This document shows, in pieces, positions 13,425 to 24,771 of a stretch of DNA of 64,000 nt. Under the pieces are notes generated by a model. The model saw nothing but the letters and a program-made list of their open reading frames with translations. It made no database searches and was not told where the DNA came from. Origin of the DNA: Carposina sasakii. Its lineage: Eukaryota; Arthropoda; Insecta; Lepidoptera; Carposinidae. Location: contig CP053148.1 of the NCBI GenBank assembly GCA_014607495.2, positions 6,758,001 to 6,822,000 of the forward strand, read 5' to 3'. Position 1 is the stretch's first letter, and each line of letters opens with the position of its first letter. Both the position numbers and the translations under genes were made by a program.

Positions 13425-13640
13425 TCTATACGTATAATAAAATTGTAACGGATCGATTTCTCTACAAGGCAAATATTGAAAAAAATATGAGCGGCCTTTA
13501 TACACGCAAGAGAACCCAAAATAATGTTTTTCCTTTTCGTCTGTTTGTCTGTATATCTGTATGTTTGTGCACGCTAATCTCAAAAACGGCTTAACCGATT
13601 TTGATGCAGTTTTCAGGAATATATTGTGACAGGTCCCACT
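13425..13640 (-). repeat. Family B dispersed repeat, minus-strand copy
   Basis: Read on the minus strand this holds the family blocks GTGGGACCTGTCACAATATA, TTCCTGAAAACTGCATC, AATCGGTTAAGCCGTTTTTG, AGATTAGCGTGCACAAACAT and, at the low-coordinate end, a TACAATTTTATTATACGTAT-like terminus. The same order is found at 19536, 23021, 26850 and 62434. The 5' head is missing. Confidence 0.75.
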
Positions 13641-13669
13641 TTTGTTTGTTTGTTTCATTTGTTGTTTGC

Positions 13670-13975
13670 AGTGAAGAAGCTCCGAAACTACTGGACCGAT
13701 TTCAAAAATTCTTTCACCGTTAGAATACTATTTCAATCCAAATATAGGGTTTAAAAATTCCCATAATTTGCACGAGCACAATTTGATGAAACTTGGCAGA
13801 TATGACCTAACTATAATATTCTAAATGCGAAATTACTTTTGTTTATTTACCTCTTCACGCTTGATTTACTTAACAATCCTTTCGAAATTTTGCATACTTA
13901 AAGTTATAAGTACCTACGGAGAAGGACATAGACTATATTCTGTAGTCCGCGAGGACGAAATTGCGGGCAACAGCT
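13670..13975 (-). repeat. Diverged SINE-like or MITE-like repeat fragment
   Basis: On the minus strand the fragment starts with CTGTTGCCCGCAATTTCGTC at about 13972-13953 and ends with a cggtccagtagtttcgg-type block near 13690. This is the general layout of lepidopteran repeats that begin with a CCCGCGACTTCGTCCGCG-like head and contain a TCGGTCCAGTAGTTT-like block. The class is not resolved. Confidence 0.5.
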
Positions 13976-16236
13976 ATACATAATATAGTAATTGTCATAG
14001 AACACCCATTGGGGTAGGCAGATTCTATACTATAAATCTCCATTTAGCACGTTTCAAACATAACTTTTTTGCCTCGCCCGCATTCATTAAATTATTTCTA
14101 CTAAACTAAGCCCCCACCAAAAATATATTTCACATAACCAGAGAGGCTAAAAGAATCTAGTTTTGATTCTATATTGTTTATTGAAATTGAGCCCATATTG
14201 TGCTAGATCTTAGTGCAAGATACTGGCTCTGGTGGCAAAAAACGGCACAGGGCCGTACAAAGATACCCAAAAACCCTTAAGCAAAATAATCCCCAATATT
14301 CTGTTAAAGGAAGTGAGTGAGCGTCATTTTGCTTTTGCAACTTCCTTAGGTAGGTAGCAGGAAAGGCCCCGCTGCCGCGGTTACAATATAGATATAAACA
14401 TTCCTAGAACACGGGAAGGGCGTAACCGAGTGTTTTAGGCGGGAACCACGGAAGTTTTTCACTTGGAAACCTTAGTTTGGAACTCGGTAAGTCCGCGAGA
14501 GCATCGCTGTAGTTTTTCACTCAGCTTCTATGCCGAAACTTTTATATTGAATGACGGGGGAAGTTCGCCGATTCCTTTTTGGTAACTTGAGGTAAGTGTT
14601 ATAAAACCTCCAACAACATTAAATGTTCGCATGATTGCACTATAATATTGTTGGGGTTTATTGGGGCAAATATATAAGAAGATTTGGAAAATATAGCTAC
14701 GATGAACTATACCTATGTATTGAACTATGTCTATATATCTTCTTTCTCCTTATAAAAATAAACATGTACCAAAAGGTTCTAGCAATTATTCTGAAGGAAA
14801 TGTACAGTTTTAGTATGACGCATTACCTATGCGTAAGATGAGTCTGAACATAAGCTTATTATCTCTAGCAGGCTCTAATTTTTAGGCTCTCATGTCAGCC
14901 TCCAGGCTCGAGGGACGATCCCGACGAAACAGCATTATAATGAGTGTAATAGAAAATTCTATGAATATATTTACCGGGGTACCTAGATGTAAATACATTA
15001 CATGATACAAATCTTAATAGAAGGTCGACTTGAAAGACTCTTCTGAGTAGGTTTACAGACACATGAGTTGTAAAAGATTATTTTGTAAATTTAATGAGAA
15101 GTCTAATCATGACGAGGAGCTTTGAAATCCTTTTTAAGGTGTACGAAGCCTTCTCACGACCGAGATAAGTATTATTTGACTAATCTTAGGCGAGTACATT
15201 TAAATTAGTTAATCATTTAAAATGTAGTACTTAAGTACTGTATTTATAGTAATTTGTAATGTTTAATTCTACATAGTACAGTATCTTATGACCTTACACA
15301 ATACAGCTTATTCCCTATAGAAGCGCCGCAGCATAAAACTGCCATTTTCTGCATGGAAAGCAAAAAGCCAGGATTCTATTTCATTATTTTATACAGTCCG
15401 AGATTATTGCGACCTAGTGCACAAAGCCGAAAGCACTACGGCATGGCGACTCTTCTCTCAAACAGACTCATAATAAATGTTTGCTGTTTGAACTAAGAGT
15501 GTGAAAATAAATAGGTAAGTACCTAATATTTTTGAACGATATGAGTACCTACCTATATTATATGCGAGTGGTAGAAGATAATAATTACGGGCATATTTAA
15601 TCTGTAGATATTTTAATTACTGGTTCTGCTGAATAAACTCTCTCGATATAAAAATACCTACCCCAACCCCTTTTTTAAAATTTAATTAGGCAGAGTAGGT
15701 GCCTAATAAAGTTTAGTAGAAAAGTCAAACAACGTAACTTTTTAATTTTGCAACAGCAGTTATATTCTTGAGACAGAGCGGCGGCATTATATCGTAACTC
15801 AGCCATTTTCTTATTTTATGGACTGCGATCAGTATTGCTTATTTAATGAATGCCCATTTCTTTATTTTATGACGTCATTAATTTCTTAGATTGGTTGAAT
15901 GCTGTTGCCATTAATTATAAGAGATAATTTCTGCTGACCTATATTCTATGTTGTGTTCTTCTGAGAACATTACATCGCACTCACAACAATCTTGTATGCA
16001 CGCATGTGCATCCTGTTACGAAGATTTAGTTACCACGATACGACTAGGTTGTTTAGATCTTTTGACCCTACAAGTACGGCGAATATTATTCACTTATGTG
16101 AACGCGACGGGCGAGAGCAAAAACTTGGTGAATCCACAAAAACTAAGACAAAGACGTGCTAGAATTGACAGGGGATAACTAAGATTAAAGTGATTTTACC
16201 TTGATACGTGCAAACAAGGAATCAAGGAGCGATTTT
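13976..16236. other. No gene recognised
   Basis: AT-rich with a somewhat GC-richer patch at about 14190-14480. No frame has recognisable coding content; the plus-strand frame 15948-16178 shows no family motif. Confidence 0.4.
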
Positions 16237-16262
16237 CTTGGTGTGTGTGTGTGTGTATATGT
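16237..16262 (+). repeat. (TG)n microsatellite
   Basis: A short run of alternating GT followed by TATATG. Confidence 0.75.
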
Positions 16263-16384
16263 GCTGTATGTATGGTACGTCTGGATGTGGACAGACATTG
16301 GTTGCAAGTGGAAAACCGGCGATATAACTTACTGAAGTAATTTGCTATGTGCTGGGGGGCAATTCTTGATAATTTTTGAGCCGA

Positions 16385-16790
16385 AACGCAACCACTAACG
16401 AACCGTTAAAGAAACATGGTGCGAATCAATATATACTTACCGCTTGAGTAATAACTTAATAAGGTACATTTTAGCATGAACAAATATCTGTCTCGTGCTA
16501 AAGTCACCGTAAAGTAATTATTGCTTTGTTCTGAGCGTCTACAACGGTTCCGTTTCGGCTTCGTTCCAACTCGAGACTTCGAGATTTGACCCCTGTGTTG
16601 ACACGGACCTTCAGTACAATACACTAAGCTGCATGTCCTTCCGTGTAAGTTGTTAGATTCAACTAAGGAACTCAGGGGCGCCCTCAAAAGCGATGAGAAA
16701 GCTCCTTGTATCTGATCTTTTACATCTGGCTCCTCTATGCTAAACGTTGTAGGATGTCCCACGTCATCCAGTTCTTCCTAACCCATTTCG
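16385..16790. repeat. Composite dispersed repeat (families shared with 31559, 36713 and 7985)
   Basis: The left half contains CACTAACGAACCGTTAA and ATGGTGCGAATCAATATATA, which recur at 31563 and 36730. The inner inverse of that block, GTAAAGTAATTATTGCTTTG, sits at about 16511-16530, so this half is partly palindromic. The right half (16600-16790) shares its blocks with 7985-8125. Element boundaries and class could not be fixed. Confidence 0.5.
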
Positions 16791-18714
16791 TAAGTAAATT
16801 CGCTATTAACTTCTAGAAGCTACTTATCTAGATTTCAGTCGTTGAATTATTCCAAAACATCTACTACCCTCAGCGTGTCCCCGAATGGCGCCTACTAATA
16901 TTTTCGTCAATAACATGCAGTTCCATTGAAAATTATATAACAATGTAGTACATCAAAGTGATTGTGTGGTGTTTGCTAATCAATCACGCTAGTAACCGGC
17001 ATGCACGCAAATTTGCATACATGAATTCTTGGTTAAACTGTTGACACACGCAGAAAGCTTTTGTACGTCGAAACACACAAACATGTGGGCTATTAAGAGT
17101 AAAGGCCGATGAATTTGGCTTTTATAGGAGGTGTGATATAGTATAACTATATATAAAATTTTAAAATACATTTACAGACCTGTGAAATTTTAAGGTATCC
17201 CGTCATTATTCGACCACAACTACCAATCCTCTCAATCTCCTGCTGCTACCTACTGAGTTAGATCCAACTACTACACACTCTAGGTGTAGTCAGTTTGGTA
17301 TAAACGCCGCTGCAACTCTGGCTACCCCGTTGAGAACCGAGCCGTCTGTACAAACAATGTTGGCTCCAACAACCACAATATTGCAAGCTTTTACATTATA
17401 GGTATTATCAATCTTGAACGCTTATAAAACGTTTTAGAAGAGTATAACCGAGTTATTATCAAGCAAGAGGCGCTATCAGATAACCTTAATTGAAATTCCT
17501 TGTTGGTCCGGAACTAATTATGTTGTCCATGGAATAGCGTCGTGTTACTGTGTATAATGGAATCGGAGGATTGAACCAAAATTTACTGAAAAATTTTTTT
17601 TTCTTGCTTTGCCATGATCTGTGTCAACTTATCGACCATAAAATATTTGAAACAAGGAATTGAGCTATATTTTACATAAGTTTTGAGTCCTTTTTTGCCC
17701 TTTTAACCATTTTTACTCGATGGTTTGATACTACCTGTGCTGTACCTGTGTCCGTCAAAATAAAAAAATTGAAACGCTTTTAAATTAATTTTCGTTTATT
17801 TCTACTAGATGAGAGAATCGTGTTGCAACCACAAAATGAGCAACAAACCAACCGCAATGATTACGTATGACTGCAGCAGATCTTTAAATGTCACTCCAAA
17901 ATAATTAAAAATAATATAAATTGAGCATGAAAGAAATCTGTTTAGAGTAGTATGCAAGTCTTTGAACGTTTTCTTTTTTTGGTCAACTTTATTTCATTAA
18001 ATATTATCCTGTGTAATGAATGCATGTTACTTATGTTACATCCATTAAAGTTTCTTAGTTACTTATTAGTCACACTGTAGGTAGAAGTAGGTTTTTGCTG
18101 GTTATTACTCGTTCACGTTAAAACATTTTGAAAGCATGTACATTATTTTGGTATTCATATTTTAAAAATACTTCCCCTGTATATCAGAAATAACGTAAAA
18201 CCACGCCGGCGTTACAGAATTTAATAACGAAATAACATTTCGAATTCTAAATTTAATAAAAAAATCCCTAAACCACAATTCTAGTAAATCCACGATACGT
18301 TCAGATTTAGGGGGAAATTTATTACAACCCTCATTTCCGCAGACCAAAGGTTTATAGCAACGTTTTAACTATTTACCGTCGCGTCGCATCCCAGTCTAGA
18401 GCAAGTGATAGGGGAAACTTGTTTGTGAGGAAAATCGGATAAGGGATCAAGCTTCTGTTTTAACTCAATCCTATACGAGATGGCCGGCCTTTTCGCTCAC
18501 TTTTTGTTGAGGAAAAAATATGACCGGCAATCAATAGACAATAATATAATGCAACATTTTCGAGCACTACTACGAAATTTTTGAGGTACATACCTACGTT
18601 AAAAGTTTCATCTTTGTTTAGTCAAATGCGTCACGCAGGTATAAAGAAAAGTCGATATAACTAACAATGTTATGGAATAACTTTTTATCTCCATTTCTGA
18701 TAAAGTATATTCAA
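16791..18714. other. No gene recognised
   Basis: AT-rich, with no supported exon, repeat or RNA gene seen. Confidence 0.4.
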
Positions 18715-19135
18715 GAGAATCACCATCTTCCTGCCGCCCTGTTATTATTTATTTGGGGTCGGCGCAAATACTCCCATTCATCCTTATTCTCATTGCTCAC
18801 TCCCAGTACACGCATATCCTCTCTCACACAGTCCATCCAATATTTCTTTGGTCTACCTCTTCCTTTATATCCATCCACATTCATGCACAACGTTCTTTGT
18901 AAAATATGCCATTCATCCCGTCGCTTTAAATGCCCGTACCAAGTCAGACGGTTACTTCGTAACTTGTCTGTGATCGGCGCAACTTTCAGACTTCCTCTTA
19001 TATACTCATTTCTTATTTTATCCATTCTTGTAACTCCACATATCCATCTCTACATTCTCATCTCACTTACATGCAGTCGATTTTCATCCTTCTTCTTTAC
19101 GTCCCAGCATTCAGATCCATACAAGATTTATAAAA
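18715..19135 (-). mobile_element. C-terminal fragment of a LINE reverse-transcriptase protein
   Basis: On the minus strand the frame reads RMDKIRNEYIRGSLKVAPI, then RSNRLTWYGHLKRRDEWH and GRGRPKKYWMDCVREDMR. This is the familiar C-terminal tail of insect endonuclease/reverse-transcriptase LINE proteins (RNEYIRGSLKV, WYGH, GRPKxxWxDCVxxDM). Upstream, around 19130-19030, a further recognisable block (LYGSECWDVKKKDENRL) needs frameshifts to read through. Only the C-terminus survives, so this is a 5'-truncated, inactive copy. Confidence 0.8.
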
Positions 19136-19535
19136 TATTGTGAAGCCCCATTAATGTTAGTCTTCAGTTATAATAAAATAAACATAACCTAAAACTTAAA
19201 GAAAGGAAAGTGTTATTATTTTAGCTACCTACTTTCATAATCATGATTCTTGGAATCACCAGCATGGTAATTGCCTCTTGTTACCTTGCACCTGGCTTCC
19301 GTTGTTATATTGGCAATAAAACTATCTATATTAGGACCTAAATTAAAAGCTGTTAGATTCCAAGAAGGCTGTACGTAGGTACAGTGCTTTGTTAGCCATT
19401 TGCACGTGGTGTTGTGAGTCAGGTTACTTTGTATACATACATACTTAAATAGATGCTATAAATATCCTGTGTTGATACGAGACTTCACTAGTATGAAGGA
19501 CCGCAAGGGCACTCTCTTAAGCGATATATTTTAAA

Positions 19536-19752
19536 ACTAGTGGACGCCCGCGACTCTGTCCGCATGGACTGCAGAAAAAATAAAATGTTGAAATTATCCA
19601 GGATAAAACATTTTTCCGGGATAAAAAGTAGCCTATATATTAAGTGGGATCTGTCACAATATATTTCTGAAAACTGCATCGAAATCGGTTGGTTTCTGAG
19701 ATTAGCGTGCACAAACATCAATCTGTTACAATTTTATTATATGTATAGATAG
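19536..19752 (+). repeat. Family B dispersed repeat, full-length-like copy
   Basis: It begins ACTAGTGGACGCCCGCGACT and continues through a CGGGATAAAAAGTAGCCTAT block and CTGTCACAATATA. It ends with GTTACAATTTTATTATATGT ATAGAT. Length is about 217 bases. Close copies are at 23021, 26850 and 62434, with minus-strand relatives at 13425 and 42560. It encodes no protein; the class (SINE-like or other non-autonomous element) is uncertain. Confidence 0.8.
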
Positions 19753-19769
19753 ATAGAATATAGGTAAAA

Positions 19770-19860
19770 TTTAGAATTGAATGGACAAAAACGGGAGATC
19801 GAGCCTTGTGGCGTACTCTGGGGGAGGCCTACGTCCAGCAGTGGAATGCAAAAGGCTGAT
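19770..19860 (+). mobile_element. Short 3' terminal RTE fragment
   Basis: The plus strand reads EWTKTGDRALWRTLGEAYV then QQWNAKG and a stop (TGA). This matches the end of the RTE protein at 36788, which reads RSEWRLLGEAYVQQWTSQG. It is only about 90 bases and follows closely on the family B repeat. Confidence 0.7.
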
Positions 19861-19869
19861 TACATACTC

Positions 19870-21426
19870 GAACTTATACACACAATTATTAATACATACT
19901 CATGATTCTAATTCAATTATACAGTGAGTAAGTAGGTACCTACTTATATCAGTTAATCTCAACTTACAATAAAAAATATCTACGAGATTTTTCCAAGCCT
20001 ATCACGGATTACATGGGGGAAGTTACGGGGTCGAAATATGTTATAATATAGTTATGCTTATACATATATGTATGTATATACCTATCTACTAGATGTTCAT
20101 GATAATAGAATAGTCACGATGTTCATCAAAAATGAAATACCTACCTATATTTTGGAGATGAACTAGAGTAGGTAATAATTACTCACAATATTACGATTTG
20201 TTAACAAGCTTTTATTTAGTTTCACCCGTCCCGTTGTCTGTCTGTGTGTCGGTCTGTAATCAAATCTTGCAAGCTAAATTTGATCCACTTTCCGGTTTCC
20301 GATTGAGCCGAAATTTTGCATGCATGTGTAAATTGTCAATGTTGAACGTATAACAAAACTAAATACAACCAAAAACGTTTTCTTATGCATATTTCGTATC
20401 GTGCAAAATTTTGACAGTGTTGAAAGCAAAAGAAAGTCGTTAAAAATGACTGAAACGCTCTCAAATTGAACGCCAAACCAAAGCTAAATCATAACCAAAA
20501 ATGTTCAATTGAAACGTAAATACCCAAGTTGTCATTTAGCGTTATTGTGCCATCCTGCTGTAAAATTTATATCCGGTAACATTAGTGTTAATTAATATCC
20601 AACAAAATTTTAAGTTTTTAATGAACTCTTTTATTTTTTAATCTACTTCGCCGGCGTGACGCTACTGTAGTAAAAAAGAACACCGTGACGTTAAGGCCAA
20701 GCTCTCTGCTGTATTGTTTTTACACAGAATACGGTCAGTAGTTCCTCGTACATTTTATACGAGAATTCATAGCGTACTGCAGCCTTTAGGAAGGACATTG
20801 GAATGCTTCGCGAATTCCGTATTTAAATGTCACGACGACGACGACGCGAACGTGCCGACTCGCAATCGCTACGACGCGAAATGCGTGATGTCTTACCGAA
20901 GGATCTTGTGTTAGCGTTTGTTTTGTTTTCTATAGATGCTAGAGAAAAAGAAGAATTTAAAATATACCTCAAAACATTTTTATACTTGTTATCTATTTAC
21001 AACAAAATCAATAAGTAACTCCATCCAGATATCAAAACTACGATTTAAGAAAAAAGTATTAAGTATATAAGTACATATGAACCCCGTTAATCGCATAACT
21101 TATATCTATCTATCAACACAATTTCAAAACCTAGAAATAAACATGTCATTCAATCCCCATTAGGTAAATTTATTATTTAAATTTCTATTTTTAAATCGCA
21201 AAGGCTAAACGCTCTCAGCTCTATTAACAGTTAATGAGACATATTCGGACTGCTTTTATATTCAAGTTTATATCATCTACTAAAAATATATCAATGGAAA
21301 GCATTATGTATTGAAACAAAGAACTTAGTATTTTCAGGACAATGCTAGGTAATATTCTCGGACCCATAAGAATATTTGTAAAGATGGAAACTGAACGTTG
21401 CGCACAGTGTATACATTAAAAAAGAT
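19870..21426. other. No gene recognised
   Basis: AT-rich. A patch at 20225-20310 with GTCTGTCTGTGTGTCGGTCT resembles the CCGTCTGT-containing heads of other lepidopteran repeats. A CG-rich stretch (20827-20890) yields an open frame with runs of arginine but no recognised domain. Confidence 0.4.
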
Positions 21427-21618
21427 TCAAAATTATTTTTGAATATATTATTTTCATCGTAGTTTAACTGAAAATATATTTAATAATACTTATGTGCACA
21501 TGTAGGTAGATACACATAGGTACACAATACAATACAACAGTGCACATAAGTTTAATTAAATATAATTTTGAGTTAATAAACTACGATGAAAATAATATGT
21601 TAAAAAATAATTTTGAAA
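21427..21618. repeat. Inverted-repeat element with ~70-bp imperfect arms
   Basis: The left arm (21427-21500) contains ATTTTCATCGTAGTTTA and ACTTATGTGCAC. The right arm (21541-21618) carries the reverse complements GTGCACATAAGT and TAAACTACGATGAAAAT in mirrored order. The spacer is about 40 bases. It is probably a small non-autonomous DNA element or remnant; no target duplication was established. Confidence 0.65.
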
Positions 21619-23020
21619 TTATTGAATATATGTATATATATAATTGAATACTTAAATTAAATTGCTTAAATCCCTACTTAAATTGCTTTTATATGACACA
21701 AGACTAGGTACTCAAAAAGAAGCAAATTTTAGAAAGAAAAAATCAACTGATCCATACAAACTTTAATACTATCAAAAACAAGTTAACTAATATGAAAACA
21801 CCTAATACTTATATTATATATTAAGTCTTTTAATATTATTATCTTAATATCTGCCATATTAAAATGTTATTTTCAAGCTATGGTGGTGTGCTGTCTCCGC
21901 CTTAATCGTAAATTATTAAAATTTCTCGTCATCCATTTATTGCGTGAACTATCGACACGCCATCTAGTGCAAGCCTGCATTTAGTCTTGTATATTTTTAT
22001 TCCGGTCGCGTCCTGCCGGCGGTGTTGTGTTGTGTCGAACGTGATACAAATCTTTTGTATTACAAATCTTGGCGCCGTTGATGACAATAAGCTTACACGT
22101 TTCTTTCTACCAATTCAGCGGTTATACTAATAATATATTGAATGTAATATATATCTTTCAAAGATGAACTTAGCTTCAGGTATTTTGTTAATATAATCTA
22201 CGCTAGGTATAACTTATTTTAATTTGTTTCTTTTGTGCATCATCAAATTGTTATACACAGATAGAACACAGATTCAAAAGTACTATGTAATAATACAAAA
22301 AGATTACATCAATGCAATTTCGAATGCCCAGTTTGTCCAAATCAAACTCATCAACGGTCAATTTCACTTTGCATTCGATTTGAATTACTTATTCAATACT
22401 GAAATACATGAATGTATAATTTTGGATGTTATGCAGATTTACGTTCTGGCTGACCGATTTGGTCGAATTCAGATTCAGCACTGCAAGTATTAAGTATTCA
22501 GTAGCATTACAGCTTTAGAATACTGAATACAAAACTCACCTGTTTCATTATATAATTAGTTACATTAATTACATATTACATAATTTCAATATTAAGCACA
22601 TTTACTCATGTTGACAGTGCATTATACAAAATGCCTGCTTAATATACAACATACCTAGTATTAGTAATATAAGTAATAATAATTCTAAATAACTATATAA
22701 AGTGGATGTGTCTCTACTTACTTCAAATTATTTTATTGATACCTACAGTGGGTCAATCCACGGGTCCTAGCAATTTAATAATTATTATTTTCCACAGCGG
22801 ATAACAACGACTTGACATTCCCTTTGAGAAACGGAAGAAAGACGTGTTTACTAAAATATAGGTAGATGTTCAAGACACGAGTCACATCGCAATACTATTC
22901 AAATTTGAAGAGCCCAGAGGTTACAGCAGCAATTTCATAGTGATACTACAAAACTGGCATACCTAATAACTTTTAATAATCTAGTTAGGTACATAAGTCG
23001 ATGTTTGTACATATTATGTA
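21619..23020. other. No gene recognised
   Basis: AT-rich. The 89-codon open frame at 22224-22493 has no recognisable motif, and its composition matches the surroundings. Confidence 0.4.
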
Positions 23021-23312
23021 ACTAGTGGACGCCCGCGACTCCATCCGCGTTGACTACAGAAAAAACAAAATGTCGAAATTATCCGGGATAAAAACATTTT
23101 TCCGGGATAAAAAATAGCCTATATTTTAAGTGGAACCTGTTATAATATATTCCTGAAAACTGCATCGAAACCGACAAACAGACAAAAATTCCAAAAATCA
23201 TTGTTTTGGGTACCATTGCGTTGGTTAAGGTCTTCTATAATATTTTTTCTCATATATCTTCCATGTACAGACAGCGATCCGTTACATTTTTATTATATGT
23301 AGGTATAGATAG
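23021..23312 (+). repeat. Family B dispersed repeat, longer variant
   Basis: It starts ACTAGTGGACGCCCGCGACT and ends near GTTACATTTTTATTATATGT. The CTGCATCGAAACC block is followed by CAAACAGAC and roughly 90 extra bases before the shared terminus, so this copy is an internal-length variant of the one at 19536. Confidence 0.75.
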
Positions 23313-24200
23313 ATTTAATCGTATTCACATCAAAAGTAATTCTCCAAGTGCCTCCAGATTTTTCTTTCCGAAGGCATCAGTTATTCGTATGCATAACTTC
23401 ATTCCTAAGATTTACTATGACATAAGTTATTGCTAGATAGTGACATTTATCTAAAAATGGACAATACCGGTAGGTACACTACAGTCAAATATAAATATGT
23501 ATCAAACATAGACATAGGCACATTTTCATAAGTCCACAGAACACTATATACTCCATAAGTCACGTTGCGTTCTCCTTCTTAACCCTTACCACGGAAACGA
23601 CCTGGCCCTTTGAACGAAAACGAATTATGACTTTTCCTTTTTCCTCTCTACATAACATTTTAGGCGAAGGAATGTATCTTTTGTTCTTATCAAAACTTTG
23701 TCCGGAATCTTAAATGGTTTGTGCAATTGAGATATAATCGTTGTTTGATATATTATATTATTCTTATCTTCGTCCTTTGATAGTTAATTCAATTATCAAT
23801 AAGGGATCCACAAATTCTTAGAGAATTCTTCTTTATAAATCCCATCATTTTTATTGCTTTCATATAATCTGAAAACTGTCTACAAGTAAGCTGGAAGCTG
23901 TGTTTTTATAACCGACTCTGGCGATGGTAATATTCATAAAAGTAATGTCTGCAGTCATAAAGTATGATTACCTTTTTAGGCTTCTGACTACGGATAAAGG
24001 AGGATAACGGGCCTAAATTTTGTTACATTCAAATGTGAGCGAAATAATAATGAAAGAAAATAGATTCTTTCACGAATATTATTATACCCTTTCTGTTCTA
24101 CTATTGTGGAACGATCGTGATAAGGAGATCTAGTTTGATCTTGTTTATAAAGTTACTACTATCTACTAGGGAATTTTAATTTGATTATTATATGTTGGTC
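23313..24200. other. No gene recognised
   Basis: AT-rich sequence without a supported feature. Confidence 0.4.
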
Positions 24201-24535
24201 AAGGTTTTGATGCCAACCTTATACAGGGTGTAACATAAAGGGTATGTTAAGCGAAAAGCTACGTAAATAGCCCACTGTAGAGAACCTATCCACGAAATTT
24301 GAGACTCGAAATCACATGTTTATTTTCCAAGATTGTATGAAAATTCCTGAGATATTAAAAAATTCTCCATACTATCGGGAAAAATAAACATGTGATTTCG
24401 AGTCTCAAATTTTGTGGATAGGTCCTCTACAGTGGGCTATTTACGTAGCTTTTCGCTTAACATACCCTTTTTGTTACACCTGTATAATTTTCTTATAAAT
24501 ATATTTATTTATATGTAGATTGGCATCAAAACCTT
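24201..24535. repeat. Older inverted repeat interrupted by a MITE
   Basis: AAGGTTTTGATGCCAA at 24201-24216 is matched by its exact reverse complement TTGGCATCAAAACCTT at 24520-24535. Between them lies the palindromic element at 24224-24482. The outer 16-base arms therefore look like the ends of an older hairpin element whose loop received a later insertion. Confidence 0.6.
24224..24482. mobile_element. Palindromic TA-target MITE (~259 bp, arms ~105 bp)
   Basis: It starts CAGGGTGTAACA and ends with GTTACACCTG, flanked on each side by TA (24222-24223 and 24483-24484). The two arms mirror each other for about 105 bases with few differences, including TATGTTAAGCGAAAAGCTAC on the left and its reverse complement on the right. 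The TA duplication and CAGG-type ends are typical of Tc1/mariner-superfamily non-autonomous elements. A shorter diverged relative lies just downstream at 24587-24769. Confidence 0.8.
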
Positions 24536-24586
24536 AAGATTAATATTTTAATGCTTTTATTTGGGTGAAAGATGTTTATTGAAATA

Positions 24587-24769
24587 CAGGGTCTAATAAC
24601 AAGGATAATTATGTTAAGTGAAATGCTATAAAAATATAAACCTATCCACGAGAGACTAGAAATCAAATCTTTATTTTTAACGTTTGTATGCATTACATTC
24701 CTGAGTTGTTGAGAAATTTTAAGTATTTCCATAGCGTTCCGCTTAAAATACCCCTTCTGTTACATCCTG
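24587..24769. mobile_element. Second, diverged copy of the palindromic TA-target MITE
   Basis: It begins CAGGGTCTAATAACAAGG and ends TTACATCCTG, with TA at 24585-24586 and 24770-24771. Internal blocks ATGTTAAGTG, CCTATCCACGAGAGACTAG and CATTCCTGAG correspond to those in the copy at 24224. It is about 183 bases and clearly older, with shorter and more degraded arms. Confidence 0.7.
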
Positions 24770-24771
24770 TA

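Noticed and set aside
13101..13658. 185-codon minus-strand frame
   Set aside because: Half of it is a family B repeat read on the minus strand; no domain, and no similar frame is kept in other copies.
20827..20900. Arginine-rich frame MSRRRRRERADSQSL
   Set aside because: It comes from a short GAC/CGA trinucleotide run with no splice or homology support.
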